From assembly GCA_027559495.1 (NCBI GenBank), contig JAMXSV010000023.1, forward strand, positions 744,001 to 808,000: a DNA stretch of 64,000 nt, given 5' to 3'. The position numbers were made by a program, and so were the translations under genes. Shown one piece after another: positions 22,579-33,345 of the stretch. Source of the DNA: Aurifilum marmelostoma. Lineage: Eukaryota; Ascomycota; Sordariomycetes; Diaporthales; Cryphonectriaceae. The notes beneath the pieces were generated by a model. It was not told the DNA's origin. It did no database searches and saw nothing but the letters and a program-made list of their open reading frames with translations. Positions within the stretch are counted from its first letter, which is position 1, and every line of letters begins with the position of its first letter.

Positions 22579-24268
22579 GGTGGATGGCACTCAGCCCTGT
22601 GGCCCTCTCCTAATGGTGTGATCAGATCTGGTGCCTGCAGTAGCGGATCAAGCAGAGTATGAAGTATATAGGGGGAGTGTGAGGCAGAGATAGAGCGAAG
22701 TCTGTGTCGAGATGAGGGTGTAGTGTTGATGGCAGACGATGAAGCGACAAGTCCAAGAATCGCAAATCGCGGCTCGAAGGTTCCAGGGGTGGAGGGTCCG
22801 GGAAGGAGACTTGGTAGTGGTAGCAGTGTTCAGCTAGTAGGCTATTTAGGGTGATGACCGCTGCTGAGTCTCTTGTCGGGTAGTAAGGTTGGACGACGTC
22901 CTTGCGTCTTCTGAGTGGGGATTGAAGGGCTGGTTTGGTTGACGATGAGCTCAACAGATCGGATAACAAAGGGCGTTGTTTCGAAATCTTTGCAAGGCTG
23001 CAGATGCACGAAAAGAGGGGCTCGGACGAAGAAGGGCAGCCCAAAGTGTTGGAGGGCTTACAACGTGGTGTAATGTTGTGGTTGAAAAAATGCGCCTCAC
23101 ATTTTCGCCAAATTATCGATGTCATATACCACTGTACCGTCCCGTTTTGGGGGGTGACGCCCCTGCTGGTGTAGCATCCCGGCGTTGAGGGTGGCGCCCG
23201 AAGCTTCTGTAGGGCGGCGGCAGCAACTCACTGACAAATGGCAGTGGCCCCTTTACTCAGACAGCCTGGAGGGTAGCGGGTCCCCTGCCTCCTGGTCACC
23301 AACCATCAAGGTCCTCAGCCTTGAGGCCATTAGTATGCCCTGTACTATGCAGCTGCAAGCCACTGGGTGTAAATACAGCAAGTACTTCTTGTGCATTAAT
23401 GCCAGTTGTGAATAGTATCGAGACAACAAGCTAATTACAATTCGAGTCTTTCTCTTTCTCCTGCTGTCTTGACTCAGTATCTGGTCTTTACTATCAAGAG
23501 AGGAGGGACACAGGATCCGGGATTTTGAGACTGGTCAACGGGCTGCCTTCAGCATCACCCAAGTTTCTCGTCTTGGCCGCCACGCAGGCAAAGGAGCTGA
23601 GATACTCCGTAGGATGAGAAATGTTGGTCTGCTTCTACATGCCATGGTACATAAGACTCAGGTCAACAGATCTGTGCCTAGTGACCTCGCCCAGAGCACC
23701 GTGCGGGTCGAGTGAGGCGGAAGTGTACGGAAATGTACTGCAGTACTGAGGTACCGCCACCCTTGCCGCAGTACCACGAGTACCTACTGTAGCGGTGCCT
23801 GGGCAGAGCAGTACGTACTAGCACGGTTGCATCGTGTCCAGCTGGCCGCCCACCGAAGCTGCACGTGCTAACCAAAGAAGGTAGTGACCATTCGGCAGAG
23901 CTCACCCCTGCAACTTCCCCCCCCCACGCCAGAACCCTGACGACCCGGGACCCTGCCAGCAGACTCGCTCCCTCTCGTCGCTGTCTAAAATTTTCGACCC
24001 TCAGTTCACTCTCCAACACGACTTCTCGATCCGCTCGAGACAGAGCGATACGAGGCCTCAACCCACGAGAAACTCACGAGGCTGTCTCTCTCAGCCTGCC
24101 AGCCGCGTGGACAAGGCCGTTTGCTCACCTCGGCTCCTCGCCTGACACCGTCATTCTTCACCTTTTCTCACCTTGTGTTATCCTGTGGTCTTTGGTCTTT
24201 TGGTGACCGTATAAAAGGCGTTCCTCTGGCATAGGTTCTCCCATATTTCTCCCTCGACGCCTGCCAAG
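22579..24268. other. Divergent intergenic region with leaders of zrt3 and nuc1
   Basis: The 1.7 kb stretch holds two divergent promoters. The minus strand next to zrt3 is pyrimidine-rich and open but does not look like protein; it is probably 5' leader. A C9 run sits near 23927-23935. No other gene is seen. Confidence 0.5.
24210..24216 (+). promoter_or_regulatory. Candidate TATA box of the nuc1 gene
   Basis: TATAAAA lies 59 nt before the ATG at 24269, after a long CT-rich segment. Such a short leader is possible but tight, so the call is tentative. Confidence 0.35.
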
Positions 24269-25336
24269 ATGTCGAAAGCCACTTTTGCAATAATCGCCGC
24301 CGTGAGCGCCGGTACGGGCGCTGCCGTCACTGCAGCCATAATGCGACCAGACAAGAAAGAAGCACCGGCCCAGACCATAACGACGACCACTACCACTGTG
24401 CAATCAGGAACCCGAACCTCTCCTGCTCCTCCTACTACCGTCCCCGTCCCAGCCTCCCAGGTCTTTGTGCCGCAGCCTCCTACCACAGCCGCACAGGCAG
24501 CAGCCCTCACAGCACCCGTCAACCCCGCTGGCCTCTTTGAATATGGCTTTCCCGGTCCCGTCTCCGACCTGGCCACCCGCTCCGCCCTAGTCTCCTCGTA
24601 CGACCGGCGCCTGCGCAACCCCCACTGGGTTGTCGAGCACATCACCCCGGCCTCTCTGGCCCAGCGCGAGGGCGATCGCAAGCACAGCGTCTTCGCCGAG
24701 GACACCTCCGTGCCCGAAAAGTTCCGCGCCAAGCTGAAGGACTACTTCCGCTCCGGCTACGACAGAGGTCACCAGGTGCCCGCTGCCGACTGCAAGTGGA
24801 GCCAGCAGGCCATGGATGACACCTTCTACCTGTCCAACATGTGCCCTCAGGTCGGCGACGGCTTCAACAGGGACTACTGGGCTCACTTTGAGGACTTCTG
24901 CCGCCGTCTGACCGACCGCTACCCGAGCGTGCGCGTCGTCACCGGCCCCCTCTACCTGCCCAAGCGCGATCCGGCCGACGGCAAGTGGTACACAAAGTAC
25001 GAGATGATCGGCAACCCGCCCAGCGTCGCTGTACCCACGCACTTTTACAAGGTCATCTTTGCCGAGGACGGGAGGGTCGGCGGCAACGTCGCACTGGGCG
25101 CCTTTGTGCTGCCCAACACCGTCATCCCTAACAACAAGCCCATTACCGACTTCGAGGTGCCCCTCGAGGCTGTCGAGCGCGCCAGCGGTCTCGAATTTGC
25201 CGAGAAGCTGCCTGCTGCGAGGAGGCGGAGGCTGTGTGCCGACTATACATGTGCTCTGGTGATCAAGGACTATGCGGAGCGGCAAAAGGCCTTTGGGAAG
25301 GACCCTGCGAAGCCGGTCCCGCTGCCGCAGAGGTGA
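24269..25336 (+). CDS. nuc1: Mitochondrial DNA/RNA endonuclease, NUC1 / EndoG type
   Basis: A single exon encodes 355 aa. The start MSKATFAIIAAVSAGTGAAV begins a hydrophobic N-terminal anchor of the kind that directs Nuc1 to the mitochondrial inner membrane. A Thr/Pro/Ala-rich linker follows. The DNA/RNA non-specific nuclease domain begins near FEYGFPGPVSDLATRSALVS. The active-site motif is YDRGHQVPAADCKW, whose His is the general base, followed by SNMCPQVGDGFNRDYWAHFE with the metal-binding Asn. The later part has VVTGPLYLPKRDPADGKW and VPTHFYKVIFAEDG. EndoG-type enzymes degrade mitochondrial nucleic acids and can act in programmed cell death. No key residue is missing. No intron is present. 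Confidence 0.95.
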   Translation: MSKATFAIIAAVSAGTGAAVTAAIMRPDKKEAPAQTITTTTTTVQSGTRTSPAPPTTVPVPASQVFVPQPPTTAAQAAALTAPVNPAGLFEYGFPGPVSDLATRSALVSSYDRRLRNPHWVVEHITPASLAQREGDRKHSVFAEDTSVPEKFRAKLKDYFRSGYDRGHQVPAADCKWSQQAMDDTFYLSNMCPQVGDGFNRDYWAHFEDFCRRLTDRYPSVRVVTGPLYLPKRDPADGKWYTKYEMIGNPPSVAVPTHFYKVIFAEDGRVGGNVALGAFVLPNTVIPNNKPITDFEVPLEAVERASGLEFAEKLPAARRRRLCADYTCALVIKDYAERQKAFGKDPAKPVPLPQR

Positions 25337-26574
25337 AGGGGTGAGTAACAAGAGAAGGATGATGGTGTTTGGTATGGGGGTTCATATAATGTGTGCAAAG
25401 AGCAGACTCATCACCCCGGCGTGGGATTCGTGCTGCTCATATCCCCACGCGTACCAACTGGCCTGACAGGATTTTGGGAATGGGATAAGCTTTATTTATT
25501 CCCATGTGTACCTCGTGGCATCCAACATATCGGAGGGATCCTCGAAAAAGGATGGGCGGAGGGAGTTGAGGCGAGTTGGAGCTTCGTGATAGCATATTCT
25601 GGAGAAATGAGGGAACGGGCGATGAGCCCCAGGCAATATATTTCGACCACAGCGAATGCTTTCTTGAGAGTCGATTTGACTTGATTATGAGCATGGCACT
25701 AGATAGAGAAAACATACCCCATCAGTCAAGACCATACATAAATTTGACCAAAGGCTTGTGACAGAATGCATATGTATATATGACGGCGACCTTGAATCCT
25801 TGATGGTGTTGAGGATTTTCCGCGAAAAATTCGGCCACGCTGTGTACCTCGATGCACCTGCTTGTGATGATTGTGAAGCATCTCCATCTCCATGCATTAT
25901 CAACCCTTCCACCGCATGGCATTTGCTATTGTTCCATTTCGAAACTCCTAGGGGCCCACCGCTGGATGCAGGACAACGGGAAGTCCAATTTCAGCAGCCT
26001 GGTTCGATGATACTCACACGGCCCATAAGTCTTGAGGCCAGTTATCAATCCAGCCTTCTTTAACCCAAGAAGGACTTGCTTCACGTCTCCGCTGAGTTGT
26101 TGTTTATGGGCATATCCGTCGATATGGCGCCTTGTCACACGGCTGCGTCTGAGGTTCTTGAGAGCAGTGTACGCAATGACTTCGAAGAGCCTGTCCAAGG
26201 TCCACCAGATTACTTTGCGTCTGATGGTTCTGTCTGCCGACGGCTCGTGTTCATGAAGCATCAAGCATCTCGTGATCTAAGCGAAGGCCTACTTCCGTGG
26301 AGTCCTGAATTCAAGACGCGACGTAGAAGTCCGGTTTGGTCCTATTTGTGCCTACACCTTCGTCTTGCAGATGAGCTGGTCCGGTTCTGATGATATCGCC
26401 CTCCAGGGCCATCAGACCGTCAGTATCCACCAGGATGCATTCTGACTTCTTTTGGGACTTTCTGACATATGGCTCTCGCTCTGCAGCGATTACTCTCGTC
26501 GAAAGGCGAACTAGTAATGGGGGATCCCAAGGGCCTGGCTCGTCGACAGAGCCTATCGCCTCGAGTGTTACCCT
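25337..26574. other. Convergent intergenic region, no gene seen
   Basis: 1.2 kb between the stops of nuc1 and pfs2. Short overlapping frames on both strands look random. The 3' UTRs of both genes must lie here. Confidence 0.55.
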
Positions 26575-28632
26575 CTAGTGAGCGCGGGTGAAATGGCCCT
26601 TTCGCTGTTCCATCTTGAGGCTCTCTTCCTGGCTTGGCAGCGGCGCACGTCTCCGCGCTGCGTTACTTGCCGCATCATTGCCCATGTGCGCCCCAACATT
26701 CACCCCAGGGATCGGTATTGGCGGAGGCACAAAACCGGCAGGCAGCTGTCCATTTGGGGGAGGGGGAATGAGACCGGGCGGAAGAAGACCGGGTGGCGGA
26801 GGAGCGATTCCATTTCCAGGAGGCGGAGGGATTGGTATGCCGGCTCTTTGCATCATCTCAGCAATCTTGGCCATGTCGGGTGGATTGCCTGGATCGAAGC
26901 CTGGAAGGGGCGGAGGGGGTATCTGTCCGTTCAGACCGGGAGGAGGTATTGGAAAAGGCATGTTGGGCGGCATCGGGGCGGATGCGGAGCCTAGACCGAC
27001 TCCTGGAATAGCTGGAGGCGGTGCGCCACCGCTCCCTGGCAAGGGCAAGCCTGGAATACCAGGGAAGGCGGAAGCTGACTTCATAGGCATCTTCTGGTCC
27101 TCGAGACCGTCCATCTCATCCTCGGCCTCCTGAGCTTCTTCCTCTTGTCTCTGTCTGCGGTTCTTGGACCCTACAAAAGTGTTGTTCGCCATAGCCGCGG
27201 GCTCACCGATATGGTACTGGTCTTTGAGATAAGACGTGTCGCCGGGTCTTGCACGGGTCCAAAACCGGGTGAGACGGTCATTTGATCCGGAAGCAAGAAT
27301 GTGGCCAAGAGGATGCCAGTCCAGTGACCAGATGGCCATGTCATGGGCGAATGGAAGCCTGTGTGCCGGATAGATCGTCTGGAGCGGGGCTGACTCGGGG
27401 TCGGGACTGTCGTAGACAGCCTTTGCTGCCGCCTGACCCTCGGGAGCATTTGGCTCGTCGAGGAGGTAGTGGTGAAGAGCGCCATCACCACCTCCCGTGC
27501 TGAGGAGATTGGCGTGGATGGGGTGCCAGGTGAACGTGGTGACATCCTTTTCGTGTCCTCGGATCAAACAGATGTCGCGCATCATGCGCAGATCAAAGAT
27601 GCGGGCGGTGTTGTCGCGACCTCCTGTAGCCAGACACATCCCGTTGACCCTCTCGAACATGACCTTGGTGACGGTGTTCTTATGTCCGTGCAGTGTTGAG
27701 AGGCAGCGGCCTGAACGGGGATCCCAGAGCTTGATCAGGTGATCCTTGGACCCGGAGGCGATGAGCCCCTTGGTGGGGTGCCAGTCGCAGGTCTTGGCAT
27801 CCCAGCCGTGCCCCGACAGAGTCATCTCTGCAACACCGCCAGCAAAATCAAACACCTTGAGGGTGGAGTCATCGGAAGCCGTGACGAACTTGAGATCTGT
27901 GGGGGAGATGGCAAGGTCTCTGATAGGGTCGTGATGTCCGCGTATGCTCTCGACATTGTTGAAGTTGGGCTGCCAGTACTTGATGATACCGTCGTGGTCT
28001 GCCGAGATCAGCCAGTCGTCGGAGTGAGAATACTCGAGGGCTCGGATGGCAGAATCGTGCGCCTGCATGATGGTCTCGAAGTTGAAAGCAGTACCGTTCC
28101 AGAGGGTAAACTCTCCACTGCTCGAGGCCGTCAGAAGACGGCGGCCCTCGGGAGTCCATCGAACTACATTGACAGGGTGCTTGACCTTGTTGAGAGACTG
28201 ATGCACCCAGCGGCCTGGTATGGAATCTGCTGCATTGGTGGTTCTTGCAGCAGGAGGGATCATCTGCAAGCACTGTGAGTGGGAGAGCCTGGGAGTCATC
28301 TAGGCTGAGGCAACTCACATCGATGAGATAGCTTGGGCTTGGCCGTTCAAGTTCACCAGTGTAGGAACCCCTATACTTGGTGTTCCGGTGGCGCATCCAG
28401 TGAGTGATGGTGGCTCCATAGTCTGTGACAGGGCCTGCATTGTTTTCCAAGTGTCAGCAGGGAAAAGAGGCCGGGGGAAGCTGTACATACGCCTGCCCTT
28501 TGCCTTTGCAAAGGCATCATAGCCTCCATCCTCTCCTCCTCCTCCTCCACCACCACCACCTCCTCCGGCTCCAGCACCACCACCGGCACCTCTACCACCC
28601 TTGTCGAAATCCCGCCTGGGGAGGTAGGACAT
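26575..28632 (-). CDS. pfs2: Polyadenylation factor subunit 2 (WD40 protein of the 3'-end processing complex)
   Basis: Three exons (28632-28491, 28434-28319, 28263-26575) encode 648 aa. The start MSYLPRRDFDKGGRGAGGG leads into a Gly-rich segment, then RRPVTDYGATITHWMRHRNT and the SYLID|MIPPAA junction. At least six WD40 repeats follow, with motifs such as VVRWTPEGRRLLTASSSGEF, LWNGTAFNFETIMQAHDSAI, SATEHDG-like blocks written ISADHDGIIKYWQPN, DLKFVTASDDSTLKVFD, GLIASGSKDHLIKLWDPRSG and NLLSTGGGDGALHHYLLD. The C-terminal ~200 residues are Pro/Gly-rich (PPPPG repeats), a filamentous-fungal extension absent in yeast Pfs2. The protein (WDR33 in animals) is a core scaffold of the cleavage and polyadenylation factor. 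Identity rests on the RRPVTDYG and NTKYRGSYTGE region plus the repeat order. Confidence 0.92.
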
Positions 28633-30043
28633 GTCTGCTAAGTGGAGCTCATGAAGATCTGAGCAAACACCATCAGAGAAGGCAAGCTATACAATTAATG
28701 CAAGGCTGATGAATGATGCATAGAATGGCTAAATGTGGGGGTGTGTGGATAGGGCACCATTCAGTGTCAAAGGTTGACCAGAGGTTGAGAGATCAGCTTG
28801 GATGCTGAAGGTTGTTGAAAGGAAGCTGATGTGCATTGTTCCAAGGAGGTTTAGGTTACCAAGTAGGTCCTTGAACCCAGGCAGCCCAGGGTAGAAGAGG
28901 CAGACCCCACCAAAAAGATGACTCAGCCAATCAAGCTGCAGTATCACTCCAGTCTCCAGCCTGCCGCTCAATGTACCCCTAGCACCCTGCTGTGCCTGGT
29001 ACTTCCTTCCATCAGGTACAATACTTCGGGTACCTGAGTGCTGCTTCACGAAGGAGCCACCACCATCTATTTCCGTTCCTTCAACCTTGCAAGGCTGTCA
29101 CTTTGTGTTGTCATCATTTCGGCAATGCTACTTCTGCTCTCTAAAGAAACAATACTCATGACCAACATCACCCATGGCACATTCAGCCTACCGATTCCAC
29201 CCGATGCCCCGGTCTCAATTTGCACTTCAGACATGGCGGCGCAGGATCTGGACCAGTACAAGTAGGTGCAGGCAGGGCATCCACAACTGGTCCCTCTCAC
29301 ACTGCGAATCAGCGGCACACCATCCAACCAACCTCTGGGCATCTGCAGTACACTGAAAAATCAACTACATGGGCTACTACACCTTATACAGTCAAAATCT
29401 TGAGGCTCGGTAACAGCGGTAACCTCATCCATCACTAGCATTTCCTTTTAGCCGCCTCTAAACGGAAGAGGACATCATCGCAGCGAACCAGGCCTACACT
29501 ATGCTCATCGCTCCAGTGCTTTGCATTCCGGATCATCCCGCTTGGAGCATATCTAAGGTCAAAAGTCCACAGCCAAAGAAATGTCCCTCTCTCCACATTC
29601 CCAGAAAGATGGATGCTCCTCCAGCCATGTCACTGTACAAACAAAGCTCCATACCAATGCTGTGCCTCTTGTCATAGGTGTGACTTGGCATCTTTCTGTA
29701 CATCGAGTGGGTAATTCAAGGGATTGCTGGCCCCGCAAACTCTCAGGGCAATCGAACGAACCTTAAATTCCAATCTAGACCCAGCAGCAGTCGATTTCAA
29801 GATTGCGTCAACAGGTGACAAGGAAGAAGGTATTCAACTCAGTTGCTCCATTCCAATTGCAGCCTCGCCGCCACCGTCCACCTTCTTGCAGTAATCAATA
29901 CGTGTGGCTTTCTTACGGCTCTCAAACTCCCTCAATTGCAGTCTTCAGATAACCGCACTGCATAATTCTGAAGAGGGCTGGCTCGCGCGCTCGCAGAGCC
30001 TAGCTGAGGCTCAGACGACGGCGCTGTTATTTATATCGAAGTC
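28633..30043. other. Divergent intergenic region, no gene seen
   Basis: 1.4 kb with the promoters of pfs2 and the acyltransferase gene. Only short, unremarkable frames occur. No TATA box stands out. Confidence 0.55.
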
Positions 30044-31842
30044 ATGGACCGAGCAGCCTCGTCAACAGGCGTCCAGACCACCACCAGCGATGTCGTGCGG
30101 CGTGGTGCTGCCGACCAGCAGCAGCCTCGCCACCAGGACAAGCAGGATGACGGGTCTCGGGACACCAGGGCGCTGAAGAAGGCTCTCGCCAGCAGGAAAT
30201 ACCGTCACATAGCCGCGGTGCACCACGCCTCGAGACCCTCTACACTGAGCCACGACGCCACAGCCACGCCCAGCTTCCTCGGCTTCAGGAACCTGGGCCT
30301 CATCGTGCTCATCGCCGGGAACTTGCGCCTGCTGATTGAGAACATCCAGAAGTACGGTGTGCTCATCTGCGTCCGGTGCCACGATTTCAGGAAGCAGGAC
30401 CTCCAGGTCGGTCTCATCCTGTACACCCTGGTGCCGTGCTGCCTCCTGATCGCATATCTCATCGAGCTCTTTGCCGGCTTCGAGGCACGGACACAGCTGC
30501 TGCGCATGTATAACAGGCGCAGGCGCAGTGGTGTTGAAAAGGAACCACAAGAGGGCAGGAATGGTGATGCCAAGAGTAAAGAGGAGGAGAAGAAGCCAGG
30601 GGATGGCAGCACGTCGCCCACCGAGGATCAGCAGGCCCGCTTCCGCATGACCTGGTACATCATCGCCGCGCTGCACGCCTGCAACATCTCCCTCGGGCTC
30701 GTCATCACATCCTGGGCCGTCTATTATTATGTCAACCACCCACTGATAGGGACGATTGTCGAGATGCACGCCATCATCGTGTGGCTCAAGACGGCCAGCT
30801 ACGCCCTCACCAACCGCGACCTGCGACATGCCTATCTGCATCCCCAGACTGGGGAGTCGGAGGCCATCCCCGAACTCTACCGTGCGTGCCCGTACCCGGA
30901 GAACGTCACCTTTGGCAACCTGTGTTATTTCTGGTGGGCGCCTACCCTCATCTATCAACCCGTGTATCCCAGGACGGATAAGATCCGCTGGGTGTTTGTC
31001 GCCAAGAGGCTGCTCGAGGTTGTCGGCCTGTGTGTGGTCATGTGGCTGCTCAGCGCCCAGTATGCGGCACCGACCCTGCAGAACTCGCTGCGTGCCTGGC
31101 GGGAGTGGGATGTTGCCGCGATGGTGGAGAGGGTGCTGAAGCTGTCGACCATCTCACTGGTCATCTGGCTAGCTGGGTTCTTTGCACTGTTTCAATCATT
31201 CCTGAACGCCCTGGCAGAAGTTATGAGGTTTGCAGATCGGTCGTTCTACGATGATTGTGAGTTGACTGACTGCCTACGCCTCTCTGCTCTGCGGACGTTG
31301 GTATACTGACTGAAGACAGGGTGGAATAGCGACAGCCTCGGGACGTATTGGCGCACGTGGAACAAGCCTGTCTCGAACTACTTCCGCCGCCACGTTTTCT
31401 CGCCGCTGATGGGGCGTGGATACTCATTTCAATTCGCAGCCTTCATGGTATTTTCATTGTCAGCTTTGCTTCACGAGCTGGCTGTGGGCATACCCACACA
31501 TAATTTGATCGGTAGGTCCTGACTTGACGCTAGTGACTCTATATTCTTGTCCCTCAAATCCCTTCCACTGAAAAGCAGTTGCTAATACCTTTTCCTTACT
31601 ACGTCTCCTCCCGGTCAGGCGTCGCTTTCATGGGTATGCTCATCCAGCTGCCCCTCATCGCCTTCACCAAGCGCTTCGAGAAGGCCGAGTCCCCGACCAA
31701 GAAGATGATTGGCAATTGTATCTTCTGGGTGACGTTCACGACGTTTGGTCAGCCGTTTGCTGCGCTTTGTTACTTTTATGCCTGGCAGATCAAATTCGGC
31801 AGCATCAGCGAGAAGTGGAACTCATCGCAAGGGAATGAATAG
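30044..31842 (+). CDS. dgat1: MBOAT O-acyltransferase, DGAT1-type diacylglycerol acyltransferase
   Basis: Three exons (30044-31256, 31320-31511, 31619-31842) encode 542 aa. After a polar N-terminus, membrane spans begin with NLGLIVLIAGNLRLLIENIQ. The splice FYDD|WWNSDS rebuilds FYxDWWN, a signature shared by DGAT1 and sterol acyltransferases. It is followed by YWRTWNKPVSNYFRRHVF and the catalytic-His helix FSLSALLHELAVGIP. The next block, VAFMGMLIQLPLIAFTKRF, fits DGAT1 better than the yeast Are1/Are2 sterol enzymes. The reaction is acyl-CoA plus diacylglycerol to triacylglycerol at the ER, feeding lipid droplets. A charged cytosolic loop (residues ~165-205, KEPQEGRNGDAKSKEEEKK) interrupts the helices. 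A sterol acyltransferase role cannot be excluded from sequence alone. Confidence 0.85.
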
Positions 31843-32249
31843 CCAATCAGTGCCTCAAGACTAGTATTAATCTGAGCCACGGGTGAGGTCCGAGGAGTTG
31901 GCATGGGAAAGGACGTTTGAGATACTTTGGCAGTCGCTTGAAGCTTTGGGCGAGATTTCTCAATCAAGTGCTGGGCTGTTGTTCATCTGTCAGATATTGT
32001 AGATGTTTTTGCTCAGTCTATACAGCTTGGAATCTAAGATTGCTATGATACCAAGGTATCTTTCATCTCTTTGTCGTTTGGTGCTGTGACCTGGTCTTTT
32101 AGGTTGTACAGTATCTTCTTGCCGGATTTAACACACCCTTATAAAAAGTTGCATCCACCTCGCATGTATTTATTGCAATCTCTATGCCCCCTCTCCTTTT
32201 TTTAAACTCAAGATTCCTCGTCCACCTGTGCTCGTGATTTGTCGTCACA

Positions 32250-32281
<32 letters not shown>

Positions 32282-32299
32282 CACACACACGGCCTTCTC
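31843..32299. other. Convergent intergenic spacer with ACAT microsatellite
   Basis: 457 nt between the stop codons of two convergent genes. It ends with a tetranucleotide repeat beside the methyltransferase stop. No gene is seen. Confidence 0.6.
32247..32278. repeat. (ACAT)8 microsatellite
   Basis: Eight perfect ACAT units in the 3' flank of the isoprenylcysteine methyltransferase gene, followed by a short CA run. Confidence 0.9.
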
Positions 32300-33345
32300 T
32301 CAAGGCACAAAAGGAATCTTGGTCCCCACCCTCCGCCTGTAGCTCAGGTACTCGTCCCCAAAGAACTTGACCAGGAACCCCTCCTCGACCCTGATCCTGG
32401 CCGAGAAGAACTTCCACAGGACGGCAGCGTAGGCGAAGAAGCAGACGGCGTTGCCCATGACCAGCTGCGTGCCGAGCCCCCACCAGAAGAAGCCAAAGTA
32501 GCTCGGGTGGCGCAGGGTGCCGTAGATGCCCGTGGTGACGAGGGTGTGCTCGCGGCGCTGAGTGTGCTGGACGATGTGGTTGAAGCTGGGGCCGGCCTGG
32601 ACCATGGCGGCGGAGCGCACGGCCTGCCCGACGAGGACGCAGGTCAGGCCGGCGAGCAGGCCGACGGTGCCGAGCGGGCCGGGCGCCCAGTGGCGGTGGG
32701 GAAAGAAGAGGCCGGTGACGAGGCACTCGGCCGAGGCGGCGGCGTGGGCGATGGCGTAGGCGGGCCAGTTGGCGGTCAGCAGGAAGGAGGAGACGTCGGC
32801 CTCGCGGGTGTTGTAGGCGGCCGTGGTCCAGAACTCGAGGAAGTGGAAGGCGGAGAGGGCGGCCAGGAAGAAGGGGAGGCGCCAGAGGGGGGCTGTCTGT
32901 GAGGGCGAGCACGGCGGCGGTGCTCACGAGGCCGGCGGTCAGGGCGGCGCCGAGGGCAAAAGGCCCGCAGGGCGATGCCGGAGAGCGACTTGGGCTGGCC
33001 GGGGAGGTAGGGCTTGTCCGGGCTGTAGGCGTCGAAGCGCGACTCGGCAAAGGGGCTGAGGGTGGGCAGGGTGTCAGCAAGGGTGGACGAGACGGAGCTG
33101 GAGCGCGAGTGGGCGCGCAGGCTGGCGTGGTGGGACGTCTGGACCTGGGACTGGATGTCCAGCAGGGCGACGTGGCCTAGGGAGGAGCGCCGCCTGTTGC
33201 GCGTGACGCTGCTGTCACGGCCGGGGGTACGCAGGGAGGAGGAAGAGGAGGAGAGTTTCCGAGGGCCATCATCTCCAAAAAGGCGAGGACTGGCCTGGGG
33301 TAACAAGGGGAATACTGTGGTTGTTGAAGAGGCAGGAGAGGACAT
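32300..33345 (-). CDS. ste14: Protein-S-isoprenylcysteine O-methyltransferase (STE14/ICMT), two frameshifts as sequenced
   Basis: ICMT methylates the C-terminal prenylcysteine of CaaX proteins (Ras, Rho, a-factor-like pheromones) in the ER membrane. The start MSSPASSTTTVFPLLPQASP leads a ~110-residue Ser/Arg-rich N-terminus. The frame then jumps twice. The first jump is in an A4 run on the + strand (32958-32961), where three are needed to read AFALGAALTAGLV. The second is in a G6 run (32887-32892), where five are needed to read LWRLPFFLAALSAFHFLEFW. From there the frame is clean: YNTREADVSSFLLTANWPAY, FNHIVQHTQRREHTLVTTGI, the catalytic RHPSYFGFFWWGLGTQLV, and RVEEGFLVKFFGDEYLSYRR before GTKIPFVP. 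Corrected length is 347 aa, long for the family because of the N-terminal tail. Both breaks are single extra bases. Confidence 0.87.

Noticed and set aside
22622..23125. 167-codon minus-strand frame upstream of zrt3
   Set aside because: It is Ser/Pro/Leu-rich, lacks a domain and lies where the zrt3 leader should be; more likely pyrimidine-rich 5' UTR.
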